Shown here: piece after piece, positions 51,878 to 62,388 of the stretch
Layout of the letters: each line of letters opens with the position of its first letter
How positions within the stretch are numbered: position 1 is the first letter of the stretch
Source: Locusta migratoria
Lineage: Eukaryota > Arthropoda > Insecta > Orthoptera > Acrididae
Length of the DNA: 64,000 bases
Reading direction: 5' to 3'
Assembly: GCA_026315105.1 (NCBI GenBank)
Contig: CM048745.1
Location: 280,503,247 to 280,567,246 of the forward strand
Translations under genes and position numbers: made by a program
Notes under the pieces: model-generated
Told to the model about the DNA's origin: nothing
Seen by the model: the letters and a program-made list of their open reading frames with translations, nothing else
Database searches by the model: none

Positions 51878-53405
51878 TCGGAGCGTGGAATTTTAAACCA
51901 CTTAATCGGGTAGGGAAGCTAGAAAATTTAAAAAGAGAAATGGATACGATGAAGTTAGATATAGTGGGGATTAGTAAAGTTTGATGGAAGAATAACAGGA
52001 TTTCTGGTCAGGTGAGTACAGGATTATAAATACAAAGTAAGTTGGGGGTATTACAGGAGCAGGTCTGATAATGAATAAGAAAAAAGGAACGCGGGTAAAC
52101 TACTATGAGCAACACAGTGATCGCATTATCGTAGTCAAGATAGATACGAAGCCAACACCGACCACAGTACTACAGGTTTATATGCCAACTAGCTCTGCCG
52201 ATGGTAATCAGAATATAGATATACGAGGCGCGTCCAGAAAGTAAGTTCCGTTTGGTTATATAAAACGAACAGGTACAGATACAGAGAAAATATTGATTGT
52301 ACAAAAATCTACAACTGTTAAACTACTTTTCTACATAGCTTCCGAAATTTTGTTGGCAATTGTCATAGCATGGCACAAGGTTTTGTGTGCCTTTTTCATA
52401 GAATGTTTCCGCCTGTGTATTCAACCGTGTGGTAACATATTTTTTCAGCTCGTCATCATCGTTGAAGTATTGTCCACCAAGGACAGATTTTACGTGTAGC
52501 AAGAGGATTACTGTCAAAAGATTTTTTTCACGATAATGCCTGACCTCACACACCGAATGTGACCAAACAATTCGTACGGAAATTTCAATGGGACCTGTTT
52601 GATCATACTCCATACAGCTCGGACCTCTCTCCTAGCGACTTTCATCTCTTCTTACACCTAAAATCTGTTCTTGGTCGTCATTACTTCAACGATGATAAAG
52701 ATCTGTTACCACATGGTTGAATACACAGGCGGCAACCTTCTGTGAATGATGCATGGCACGCTATGACAAGTGCCTATAGAATTTCGGCAGTTATGTGGAA
52801 AAGTAGTTTAAGAGTTGTAGAATTTTGTGCAATAAAAATTTCTTCTGTATCTGTGTAAAATTCCATTTTATTGCCAAACGGAACTTACTTTCTGGACGCA
52901 CCTCGTCTATGAAGAGGAAATTATTCTGACAATTAATGGAGAGGAAAACTTAATTGATATGGGAGACTGGAATTTGGTAGTAGGACAAGGAAGAGAAGGG
53001 AAGATAGTAGGTGAATATCGTCTGGGTAAAAGGAATGAAAGAGGAAGCCGCCTGGTAGAATTTTTGCACGGAACATAATTTAGTTATAAAAAAACCCGGT
53101 TTAAGAATCACGAAAGAAGGTTGTATACGTGGAAGAGACGAGGACACACCAGGAGATACCAGATAAAATTTATAATGATAAGACATAGATTTCGTAACCA
53201 GGTTTTAAACTGTAAAACATACCCAAGGACAGATATAAACTCTGACAGTAACCTATTGTTCATGAATTGTAGGCTGAAACTGAAAAAACTGCAGAAACGT
53301 AGGAAAATAAAAAGATGGTACCTGGATAAACTGAAGGAACCTGAAGTTCTTGAGAATTTCAAAGGGAGCTTTAGGCAACAGAAACGGGGGGAAATAAAAC
53401 TGTAG
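51878..53405 (+). pseudogene. LINE-R endonuclease domain, interrupted
   Basis: Starts RIGAWNFKPLNRVGKLENL (the conserved Asn of the EEP fold), KREMDTMKLDIVGISKV (catalytic Glu position changed to Lys), then in shifted frames GLIMNKKKGTRVNYYEQH and IVVKIDTKPTPTTVLQVYMP. After the mariner insert: EEIILTINGEENLIDMGDWN, with the catalytic Asp-Trp-Asn, VVGQGREGK and RLYTWKRRGHTRRYQIKFIM. It continues as KLKKLQKRRKIKRWYLDKLK. The domain would nick target DNA. It is dead through frameshifts and the 680-bp insertion. Confidence 0.82.
52222..52906. mobile_element. Palindromic mariner: two inverted 3' halves
   Basis: Ends CGAGGYGCGTCCAGAAAG are inverted. The arms (about 52224-52500 and 52630-52905) are diverged inverted copies of the same 3' half of a mariner. 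Each encodes a C-terminal transposase piece: minus strand LGGQYFNDDDELKKYVTTRL and FYEKGTQNLVPCYDNC; plus strand YSSDLSPSDFHLFLHLKSVL and HYFNDD. No N-terminal half remains. It is inserted in the LINE-R endonuclease. Confidence 0.82.
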
Positions 53406-53883
53406 ACAAGGAATGGGTAGCATTGGAGCAGCAGAGGATAAAATAGGTAGGAAGGCAAAACCTACAAAATTCCTTGGGTATCCCAGGACATACTAAATTT
53501 AATCGATGAAACGAGAAAATATAAAAATGCAGTAAATCAAACAGGCGAAATGGAGTACAGACGACTAAAAATGAGATTGACAGGAAGTGCAAAATGGCTA
53601 AGCAGGAGTGGCTAGAAGCCAAATGCAAGGATGTAGAAGAATGTTTAAATAGGGGAAAATAAATAAAAGAGATACTTGGAGATAAGAAAAACAGCTCTAT
53701 GAATATCAAGAACACACGTGGAAAACAAGTTCTCAGCAAAGAAGGGAAAGATGAAAGGTGGAAAGAGTATATAGAGAGGCTCTACGAAGGAAAGGGGAGA
53801 AGAAGAAGATGAGGATGAAATAGGAGATACTATACTGAGAGATGAATTTGACACATCACTGAAAGACCTAGCTTAACACTATA

Positions 53884-54062
53884 TGGCAGTCGAAATAATT
53901 ACAAATACATGATGTGCCAGGCCGTTCCCCGTCGGGGGTTCGAATCCCCCCCCCTCGAGCATGGATGTTTGTGCCGTCTTTAATATAAGCTATTTAATAA
54001 GTAGTTTGTAAGTTTAGAGACTGATGACACCGCAGTTAAGTCCCGAAAGCTTTACCAACATA
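53884..54062 (+). mobile_element. SINE with SINE-A tail, other head, truncated
   Basis: Head part AATAATTACAAATACATGA then GGGGTTCGAATCCCCC, tail AGACTGATGACACCGCAGTT. It matches the SINE at 57714-57943. The first tRNA-like half is missing. Confidence 0.75.
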
Positions 54063-54099
54063 TCTTTTTTTTCCGCCATCCCTACGATGAACTTCCTCG

Positions 54100-54545
54100 T
54101 AATTTCTAGGTATTTACTTTACGGCCTGTAGATTTAACTGATTTATGAAGTTTAACAAAGTTCTTTTAGTGGTTATATGGATGACTTCACACTTCTCACT
54201 ATTAAGGGTCAATTGCCAATTTTTGCACCATGCAGATATTTTTCTAAATAATTTTGCAGTTGGTTTTGATCTTCTGATGACTTCATTAATCGATAAATGA
54301 CACCATCATCCGCGTACAGTCTAAGAGAGCTAATCAGATTTCCTCCTAAATCGTTTATAAAAATAAGGAACAGTAGGGGCCCTATAGCATTTCCCTGGGG
54401 AACGCCAGATATCACTTCTGTTCTACTCGATGACTTTCCGTCAGTTACAACGTACTGCGTCCTTTCTGACAGCAAATCAGCAATCCAACAACAGTGACGA
54501 TATTCCATAAGAACGCAATTCCATTTAAAATCTTTTAGCACTTGC
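54100..54545 (-). mobile_element. LINE-J fragment: reverse-transcriptase core
   Basis: ORF 54541-54209 encodes the polymerase with ISGVPQGNAIGPLLFLIFIN (motif B) and LRLYADDGVIYRL (motif C with intact YADD). Motif A is absent because the copy is truncated upstream. Downstream it runs into the linker (54100-54200). It may belong with the fragment at 54880-55670 as one rearranged copy. Confidence 0.82.
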
Positions 54546-54879
54546 TCAAAATCCCATTACTTTCGTTCTTGTTGCACTGAAGACTATTTTCTTGGAGCTG
54601 TACTTTACTGACCTATTGAAATAGCACGAGGACTGCATTAACAGACAACATTTTGCAGCAATTATAAATAAACTACAGAATGAAAATAGACATTATAAAG
54701 TTACCAATAGCAACAGATTCCGCCGGGCGAAAAGACATCCCACACCACGCTTTAGCCTACCCAATGACTTTCAGAATTGCGGTGCAATGTGTACTTTGTG
54801 GTGCTGCTAGGATTTATTCATTGTCGAACGTTTTTTCCTACAAAAAGTCAGGGTTATTACACTGGGTCGGTACGTTGTA
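54546..54879. other. No gene seen
   Basis: Spacer between two LINE-J fragments. ORF 54680-54922 has no motif. Confidence 0.4.
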
Positions 54880-55670
54880 TAATAAATCTACATCTAAATT
54901 GATTCTCTGCGAGTTACAATGATAGCATGGCATAGTGTTCGAAACACTTTTATTATATTCATCTGTAGTTGCATAATTTAAAAGCTCGTGGGAAAAAGGA
55001 ACACCTAAATCTTTCTGTTTTCGATCTGATGTCTCTAATTTTATTATGGTAATCATATCTGCCTATGTAGGTTGGTGGTAACAATATATGTTCGCATTAT
55101 GAAGAGAAAGTTGGTGAAAGAAATTTCACAAATAGATTGCGTCACAACGAATAACGCCTTTCTTTTAATTATTTTCTCTCCAAATCGTGCATCATTTCCG
55201 TGACACTCTCTTCCCTATATAGCGGCTGGCCGCGGTGGCCGAGGAGACTGCTGCGCGCCAGTCACGGTCTGCACGGCCACTACGGTCGGGGTTCGAATCC
55301 CACCTCGGGCATGGATGTTTGTGCCGTCCTTAGTGTAAGCTAGTTCATAAGTAGTTTGTAAGTTTAGGGACTGATGACCCCGTAGTTAAGTCCCATAAGC
55401 TATACAAACAATTGAACATTTTAAACATATATAGCGATAACACAAAACGAGCTGCCCTTCTCTGAATCTTATCTAAATGATCCGTCAGTCCCACCTGGTG
55501 TGGATCCCACAATGCGCAACAATATATTTCACAATAGGACGCAGAAGTGTAGTGTAGGCAGTTTTTTTAGTAGAACTGTTGTATTTTCTAACTGTTAGGA
55601 CAAAGAAACATAGTCTTTGCTTCTTTCCAATTTAAGTTGTTCGTAATTGTTACTCCGAGATATTTAGTCA
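54880..55670 (-). mobile_element. LINE-J 3' part, split by SINE-A
   Basis: Reverse-strand 3' end with TAGATGTAGATTTA-type tail at 54885, C-terminal domain on both sides of the SINE (55225-55427), and the KYLGVT-like region near 55660, where it abuts LINE-R copy 6. Confidence 0.8.
55225..55427 (+). mobile_element. SINE-A, perfect TSD
   Basis: Complete; duplication TATATAGCG at 55216-55224 and 55428-55436. Confidence 0.93.
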
Positions 55671-55854
55671 TGGTTGGAAAATACTAACACGAATTATTTA
55701 CAGATGAATGGAAAAACTGGTGGTTTCCGACTTTGGGGAAGCTCAATTTGCATTTAGGAGAAATGTAGGAACACTTGAAAGGCAATACTCACGTTACGAC
55801 TTACATTAAGGAAAGAGAAACCTACGTTTTTAGTATTTGTGGATCCGGAGAAAG

Positions 55855-56051
55855 CCGGCCGCGGTGGCCGCGAGGACTGAGGCGCTTCAGTCACGGTCTG
55901 CACGGCCACTACGGTCGGGTGTTCGAATCCTCCCTTGGGCATGGATATTTGTGCCGTCCTTAAGATTAGCTAGTTCATAAGTAGTTTGTAAGTTTAGGGA
56001 TTGATGACGCCGTAGTTAAGTCCCATAGACTACACAAACATTTGAACATTT
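55855..56051 (+). mobile_element. SINE-A, perfect TSD, in LINE-R
   Basis: Duplication GATCCGGAGAAAG at 55842-55854 and 56052-56064 splits the LINE motif A region. Confidence 0.95.
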
Positions 56052-56567
56052 GATCCGGAGAAAGATTTTGACACTGTTGTCTGGAATACACTTTTTCAGA
56101 ATCTTAAGGTAGCAGGGGTAAAATATAGGGAGAGAAGAGTTATTTTTAAGCTTGTACAAAAACCAGACAGCAGCTATTAGAGTCGTAAGTCATGAAAGGG
56201 TCGCAGTGGTTAGGAAGGAAGTAAAACTGGGTTGTAGCCTTTCCCCAATGTTGTTCAATCTATACATTGAGTAAGCTGTAACGGAATGCAAGGAGAATTT
56301 GGAGTGGGAGTCCTGTGAGATGGAATGAAAACCTTACGGTTTGCTAACGACGTAGTAATTATGTTGGAGACAGCAAAAGACCTGGAAGAGCAATTATCGG
56401 AATGGACAGTGTCTTGAAAGAAAGGTGTAAAATGAACATTAACAAGGGTAAAACGAGAGTAATAGAATCTCGTGTTAGAAAATTAGGCTATGTTGAAGGA
56501 ATTAGATTAGGTAATTAGTAGATGAGTTTTGTTATTTGGGTAGCAACATACGATGGCCAAAGTAAAG

Positions 56568-56874
56568 GTAAAGCAGTCAACAATCCGAAGATTGGTTTGA
56601 ACACCACAGTGCTTTACTAGGCATGGTCCTGTTTGGAGGTGGTATGCCGTTGCCTTCCTCCGACCTTCGAACTGACTTACCCAGCCAGTTATAGGGGGAC
56701 CTACAGTTTAACGTGGGTTCCGAACCACGGTGCTACTCAGTATTTTTCACATGAGCAATACTGCCAGAGGTGAAAGAAGTGGAAAGTGACAGATAAAAAT
56801 CCTAGGACCTGGCGGGGATCGAACCCGCGACCTTTGGATTTGTTGTCTGGCACTCTACCACTGCGCAACTGAGG
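56568..56874 (-). mobile_element. tRNA-derived SINE (type D), reverse, in LINE-R
   Basis: Reverse copy of the 50334-50643 SINE. B-box GGTTCGAT...; body with AACGTGGGTTCCGAACC; duplication AAGTAAAG at 56560-56567 and 56875-56882. Confidence 0.92.
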
Positions 56875-57140
56875 AAGTAAAGAAGATATAAAATGCAGAA
56901 TAGCTATGGGAAGAAAAGCATTTCTGAAGAAGCGCAATTTGTTGACATTCAATATTAGTTTAAATGTTAGGAAGTCCTTTCTGAAAGCGTTTGTATGGTG
57001 TGTAGCATTGTATGGGAGTGAAACGTGGACCATAAGGAGTTCAAACAAAAAGATAACGCTTTGGTGAGGCGAGTGTCAACAGCCGTAATATATTTCATAA
57101 AATGCATTTTTAAAAACCATCAGCTGTTTATTCAAAACCA

Positions 57141-57184
57141 TATATTTCTACCAGTTTCGGTCAATATACTATCTTCATGGATAA
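57141..57184 (-). ncRNA. Hammerhead-like motif, left arm, degenerate
   Basis: Minus-strand counterpart of 57430-57468. Core ATGAAGA and GAAACTGGTAG are present; stem II is poorly paired. Confidence 0.45.
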
Positions 57185-57429
57185 ACTATACAAAAAATAC
57201 AAAATAAATGTAATTAATGTGCACAAACACTGACTCCTGTTTGTCTCAGCTAGATGTATCTTATATGATGCATTTTACCATTCAGTTTTAACACCTTGTA
57301 AGTATTTTAACTATATATTAAATTGACATGATTCTGCATTTTCAGTCTCTTTATATGTAATTTTGCTGATTATTTTGGCCCTGTGTTTGTACATTTTAAT
57401 TACGTTTATTTTGTATTTTTTGTATAGTT

Positions 57430-57468
57430 TATCCCTGAAGATGGTCTATTGACCGAAACTGGTAGATA
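57430..57468 (+). ncRNA. Hammerhead-like motif, right arm
   Basis: Short stem I (ATC/GAT), core CTGAAGA (fits CUGANGA), one extra T, stem II GGTC/GACC with TATT loop, GAA, ACTGGT, then A. Confidence 0.55.
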
Positions 57469-57713
57469 TATAAGGTTTTGAATAAACAGCTGATGGCGTT
57501 TAAAAATTCATTTTTCGAAAAAGATGATAGAAGCTTTCGAAATGTGTTGCTACAGACGAATGATGAAGATTAGATGGGTATATCACGTAACTAATGTGGA
57601 GGTACTCAACAGAATTGGGGAGAAAAGTAGTTTCTGGCATATCCTGATTAAGAGAAGCGATAGGTTGGTGGGACACATTCTCAGACGTCAAGGAATCGTC
57701 ATCTTAGCATTAG

Positions 57714-57943
57714 CCGGCCGCAGTGGCCGAGCGGTCTGCGACGCGCCAGTCACAGTCTGCACAACGAAGTAATTACATATACATGACGCGCGAGGCCGTT
57801 CCCCGTCAGGGGTTCGGATCCCCCCTCGGGCAAGGGTGTTTGTGTCGTCTTTAGTATAAGGTAGTTCATAAGTAGTTTGTACATTTAGAGACTGATGACC
57901 CCGCAGTTAAGTCCCTTAAGCTTAACAAACATTTGAACATTTG
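57714..57943 (+). mobile_element. SINE with SINE-A tail and a longer head
   Basis: Head GCCGGCCGCAGTGGCCGAG, an extra AATTACATATACATGACGCG segment before the B-box, then the shared tail. It breaks the LINE-R sequence between TTAGCATT and GGAAGTGTGTGG. Confidence 0.88.
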
Positions 57944-58174
57944 AAGGAAGTGTGTGGGGTAAAAATCGCAGAGGGAGACCGAGGGATGAATACAGTAAGC
58001 AGATTCAAAAGGATGTAGGTTGCCGAACGTATTCTCAGATGAAGAGACTTGCATAGTATAGTGTAGCGTGGAGAGCTGCATCAAACCAGTCTACGGTCTG
58101 AAGAAGACCACAACAACAACATATATTTAGTAGAAATGTGCATCTGGCAGTATTTTCTAGGACATGTTCCATCC

Positions 58175-58319
58175 AAATGTTCAAATATTTGTATAGCTTA
58201 TGGGACTTAACTACGGGGTCATCAGTCCCTAAACTTACAAACTACTTATGAACTAACTAATACTGAGGACGGCACAAATATCCATGCCCGAGGGGGGATC
58301 CGAACCCCCGACCGTAGTG
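58175..58319 (-). mobile_element. SINE-A, reverse, 5'-truncated, perfect TSD
   Basis: The tail and B-box are present and the head stops at CACTACGGTCGG. Duplication CATGTTCCATCC at 58163-58174 and 58320-58331, so truncation occurred at insertion. Confidence 0.93.
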
Positions 58320-58498
58320 CATGTTCCATCCGTCTGAACAACTGAGTAAGGTAAGCAGACACTAGCGCTTATCGCCAAGTAGCTGGGTGAGATCTAAAAA
58401 TAATCATTCCACGCGCTAACGTAAGACCGACCACGGCCGTTTTTATCGGAGATAACACAAACAGGCATGCGTCACGTAAGGCACGGGTGGGCACAGCG

Positions 58499-58683
58499 GG
58501 CGGCCGCGGTGGCTGAGGCGCTCCAGTCGCGGTCTGCACGGCCACTACGGTCGGGGGTTCGAATCCCCCCTCGGGCATGGATATTTGTGCCGTCCTTAGT
58601 ATTAGCTAGCTTGTAAGTAGTTTGTAAGTTTAGGGACTGATGACCCCGTAGTTCAGTCCCATAAGCTATACAAACACATTTTT
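58499..58683 (+). mobile_element. SINE-A, internal head deletion, perfect TSD
   Basis: The head lacks the GAGGGGACT segment. Duplication GGGCACAGCG at 58489-58498 and 58684-58693. Confidence 0.93.
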
Positions 58684-58822
58684 GGGCACAGCGCGATAAC
58701 AGCTGTGTTAACGGTGTTACCAGGTTGTCAGATACACTGTTTGAATTTCAGACAATACGTTGAGTGTCGCAGCACAGTTTCGTTCAATCTAATTTACGAC
58801 TCTTACTTTATAGCGCGATAAA

Positions 58823-59049
58823 TGGAAATGAGCGTATGGCTTTCTTGGCCGGGAGAACCCTTGCGGGTTTGTTCGGCCGCCGTAGTGTATGTCTTTTTAT
58901 TTGGGCCGCCTGGGCGACTTACGAGCCAATGATGATAAGATGATGATGATGATTAGGACAACACACAACACCCTGTCCTCTGCCGGGAATCGAACCCGGG
59001 GCCCCTGCGTGGTAGTCAGTGACGCTACCGCTGAGCTACGGAGGCGGAC
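58823..59049 (-). mobile_element. SINE with tRNA-Gly-like head, reverse
   Basis: Minus-strand head GCCTCCGTAGCTCAGCGGTA, anticodon arm CTGACTACCACGCAG, T-arm CCGGGTTCGATTCCCGG, then a body and a (GAT)n stretch. Imperfect duplications TATAGCGCGATAAA (58809-58822) and TATGGCGCGGTAAA (59050-59063). Confidence 0.88.
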
Positions 59050-59349
59050 TATGGCGCGGTAAAACTGCGAGATAAGTATTAGTACAGATGTGGCCAAGAC
59101 CTCGTTGTTGATAGGATAACGCCAAATGAAACCTGGCTGATAGTAGGTGTGCTGATAACGATTTCAATGTCGTCCGCTAACACAAAGCGTTGTGGCATAG
59201 CTGGCAGACCACAATTTGTGTGTACCCTTTAAGCAGGGAAGCCACATCAGGAGGTTGTTTGTCACTCATTTTGTGGGATTTATTTTGGGTGGGAAGAAGT
59301 AATGAGGATTTGTTCACATTATGACATGCTTTCATTCATTATTCTGTTT

Positions 59350-59551
59350 AAAAAAATGTTCAAATGTTTGTAAAGTCTATGGGACTTAATTACGGGGTCA
59401 TCAGTCCCTAAACTTACAAACTACTTATGAACTACTTACAAACTAGGACGGCACAAATATCCATGCGCGAGGGGGGATTCGAACCCCCGACCGTAATGGC
59501 CGTGCAGACCGTGACTGGAGCGCCTTAGTCTCCTCGGCCACCGCGGCCGGC
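59350..59551 (-). mobile_element. SINE-A, reverse, perfect TSD
   Basis: Complete copy; duplication CATTATTCTGTTT at 59337-59349 and 59552-59564. Confidence 0.95.
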
Positions 59552-60601
59552 CATTATTCTGTTTCTGTGAATGTATGTGGGCAATTTAATCCACATATAC
59601 AGTGGCGGCGCGTCTTATGTGTTCACTGGTTCAGTGAACCTCCCGAGAAAAGCCCGTCGTGAAAAAGTAAACAAATAAATAAACAGAGTTTTTAAACTAT
59701 CAGTCTTCGTTTCGGTCTTCTATCAGATCATTTTACATGCACATTCAAAATATTTTTATCGCATGAGAAATGTTTTACGTCGCGGAGATACTAGAATCGT
59801 AGCGCGGCCGCATAACCCGGAAAACTCGCGCCTTTAAAAGTTATGCGATCGATCGCTTGTATAGCATTTTTCTGGCACTTAAAGAACAGTTTGTAATGTA
59901 CTTATTATGTCCAAATAAGCTGCGCTTATAAGAAAACACACATATTAGTTTATTTAAAACTGGTAAAATTCCGATTTTTTAAAATTACTGTGATCAAAAT
60001 GCTCACAGCGCGAGTGCTTGCGGGATAATACAGGCGTCAGTGGCCGCAACGTTGCAATGCGCTTGTGCGGCTGAGGTTCAGATTCTCTTCTGAACACCCT
60101 GGCGGCAGCATATGGCCGCTCCCGCGGCAGGGAGGGAGGCGAGGGGAAACGACGCTTTTCACACTGGCGTTGGAGCTGGTAGAGACGCCAGCTCCTGGCT
60201 ACTCGAGCTCTGGCGGTTACGCACGAATGGTTCCGAAGCGAAACAACGGAGCTACTGCGCACCTCGCATTGCGCGTGCGCAAATCATCCCTGGAGGCAAC
60301 ATCCGCCCTTCATATTTGTTTCTGGCGCATTGATGATTCTTCAAAAACACGTTGTATTTGGTAAAATATGTTATAACTATAAATTAAAGTCGTATCAACT
60401 GTAAAAGCCTTCAAATCAAATCAAATGTTCAAAGTTTTGTAAAGGTTATAGGACTTAACTGCGGGGTCATCAGTCCCTACACTTAGAAACTACTTATGAA
60501 CTAGCTTGTACTAAAGACGGCACAAACATCCATACCCGAGGGGGGATTCGAACCCCCGCGCATCGTAGCATAGCGCCTCAATGAGCTCGACCGCCCCGCC
60601 G

Positions 60602-62368
60602 CACAGTGGTTCAGAACGGCCTAATCCCTGGCCAAAAGTCGAAAAGTGAGAATAATAATTTCAAATTTCCCGATTTTATGTTTTTGGGGTCGCTGATTAC
60701 GAATTTGATAATAGATTCATGATATTTTAAATTCTAAAATGAAAAGCAATTTTGTAGAATATATAAATTTCTATTTTATGTACATAATTCCATACAACAC
60801 ATCCCATTAGACTGAATTAAAACGGTATGTATCAATGTTGGCATCTAGTACCAGGAATATAGCTCAACATATCGCTTCGCGACGTCTAAGCAATATACCC
60901 TGAACTTGTCGATATGTACAGCGAAACCGCTCATCATTGTCTGCAAAATTACTTTGCAGCTTGCTACGAATTTTTCGTCCAAATTTAAAATATCTGCTGT
61001 TAAGGCAGCATTCTCAATAAATAAATAAAAGATAAAAAAATAAAAATAAGTCGGGCTCTATTGCCGTCGTTTGTACTGCCAAATCCTTGCTTAGGCATAT
61101 CAATATGTAAACCTAAAGAAGTTTTAAAATTTCTTTCGTATTTGTTCGTTACGATCTTTAACTACTTTATTTCCATCCATTAGTTCCGTCATTCAGTTTA
61201 TATGCAATATGAAGCATCCATTCCATAAACCTTATCCACGCTTGTAAGGAAGAAATTCCAAAATTTAGTTTCGAGCTATCACATTTTGTTTGTTCCACCA
61301 ATTGTAAATTGTTGAAATTTTTCGACGTCAAATTACATAAATAACATCTATGTGCAGATTTAGAGTCAGTAATAGCATTTCTCACGTTTACAACTATCAT
61401 TGTAAACGGTAAGTCATATTTCGCTTGAACGTTAGTCCCCTCCGTTACCTTAGTGAATGTGACGAGAGATGCTATCTACTTATCGATGATATTTTTTTCA
61501 TCAACAGTTGACTGACGGTTTCTTTCAAAACTTGCAATCTCAGTGGTCTGCAGTAACAGAATGAAGAAGGCCTTTGGTTCATCCAAACATATTTCTGTAA
61601 AAATGGTCATTACGGTTGGAATTTTATTTAAAATCTTTATTCACAATGCTACACCGTTGCAATAATATACCGTACTTATCTCCTCAATACTTTAGAAAGA
61701 GGTAGAAATCATCTACAAAAAACCCTTCATACCAGGGACCTTTCAAGCCTCAGGTATAGGGAGTTGAGGGGAGAGTATCACCATTAAGTCACAGTGCGTA
61801 ATGAGCACGACAGCGTGCACAGTAACACTAAAATCGTTATTATTCTAAATGGGCAACTTTGGAGCAGCTAATTCTTGAAAATTTCATTAATAGATAGTTC
61901 AACAATCATGTCCCTGTCAATTCCAGCGTTAAAATGTGTTAAAAATTTTTTGTATCGACACAAATGTATTTCTAAAGAAGCGAAAAAACAAGATAATCAC
62001 GATTACCTTTAGTATAACGTTTCATAAACAACAACATACATTTTCGAAAATTGAAGTACATAAACTGTTTCTACATACCTTCGTAAACATTTTCCTTTTT
62101 GGAAAATTGGAATCGGACGCTTCGTTGTAAAATTCTGTATGATTTTCTGAAGCACTGTATAACTGGGCACTGAGGCGTCGCGAGTGTGTTTCTACGAGAG
62201 GCAACTTCCGACTGTCGCAGGGAAGCAGGTGGACAATATTGTGACCTCTGCTAATGAGATCTGAGGGCCCCGAACCCTCCTTAACAAGAATCCATTCCAA
62301 AAACATTGATCTTTCAACCTTCATTTTTCGACTTTTGGACAGGGAATCGACCGTTCTGAACCACTGTG
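60602..62368 (-). mobile_element. Transib (RAG1-related) DNA transposon remnant
   Basis: Both ends begin CACAGTGGTTCAGAACGG and remain inverted for about 48 bp (60602-60649 and 62321-62368). The 5-bp direct repeat CGCCG (60597-60601 and 62369-62373) matches the Transib target duplication length. Each end reads heptamer CACAGTG, a 23-bp spacer, then CCAAAAGTC. Length 1767 bp, shorter than autonomous Transibs. The remains of a RAG1/Transib-like transposase lie inside on the minus strand. Confidence 0.82.
60650..61420 (-). pseudogene. Transib/RAG1-like transposase remnant
   Basis: Minus-strand reading: VRNAITDSKSAHRCYLCNLTS, with a CxxC pair, then NFGISSLQAWIRFMEWMLH and AYKL (ORF 61400-61167). 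After frame breaks come KQGFGSTNDGN-like residues (about 61080), ENAALTADILNLDEKFVASC, IDKFRVYCLDVAKRYVEL, MPTLIHTVLI and VISDPKN (about 60690). These follow the order I know from Transib-type relatives of RAG1. Many stops and frameshifts are present, and the N-terminal part is not recognisable. Family assignment rests on these segments together with the ends. Confidence 0.68.
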
Positions 62369-62388
62369 CGCCGTGGCAAAAGCCTTCA

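Larger units (their letters stand above)
51646..53874 (+). mobile_element. LINE-R copy 5 (5' region and endonuclease), split by palindromic mariner
   Basis: This is the only copy here with the 5' part of the element. Two similar phrases, GAAAGACARCACTGSCATTC, at 51650 and 51853 show a local duplication of the 5' region. The endonuclease is split at about 52222/52906 by a mariner-derived palindrome. The copy ends at 53874, before the polymerase. Confidence 0.82.
57055..57517. mobile_element. Foldback element with hammerhead-like motifs in both arms
   Basis: Inverted arms (about 57099-57215 and 57405-57515) share ATCAGCTGTTTATTCAAAACC and a TTGACCGAAACTGGT block. The 8-bp duplication AAAAAGAT lies at 57047-57054 and 57518-57525. 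The element resembles two Penelope-type terminal repeats in inverted orientation. Confidence 0.78.
55672..58118 (+). mobile_element. LINE-R copy 6 with four nested insertions
   Basis: The reverse transcriptase to 3' end of LINE-R is recognisable in pieces: 55672-55854, 56065-56567, 56883-57054, 57526-57713 and 57944-58118, the last ending GTCTACGGTCTGAAGAAGACC plus (CAA)n. Pieces such as EAFEMCCYRRMMKIRWVYH (57527) show the family. Interrupted by SINE-A (55855), SINE-D (56568), a foldback element (57055) and a further SINE (57714). Confidence 0.87.
60414..62377 (-). mobile_element. SINE with SINE-A tail, split by Transib
   Basis: The SINE body is 60414-60601 and its last 9 bp (the tRNA-like 5' end) are 62369-62377. 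Its duplication AAAAGCCTTCA lies at 60403-60413 and 62378-62388, outside the Transib insertion, which proves the order of events. Its tRNA-like head (GGGGCGGTCGAGCTCATTGA) differs from SINE-A. Confidence 0.88.

Noticed and set aside
58980..59049. Functional tRNA-Gly gene on the minus strand
   Set aside because: It continues into a SINE body and is flanked by 14-bp target-like duplications, so it is a SINE head.
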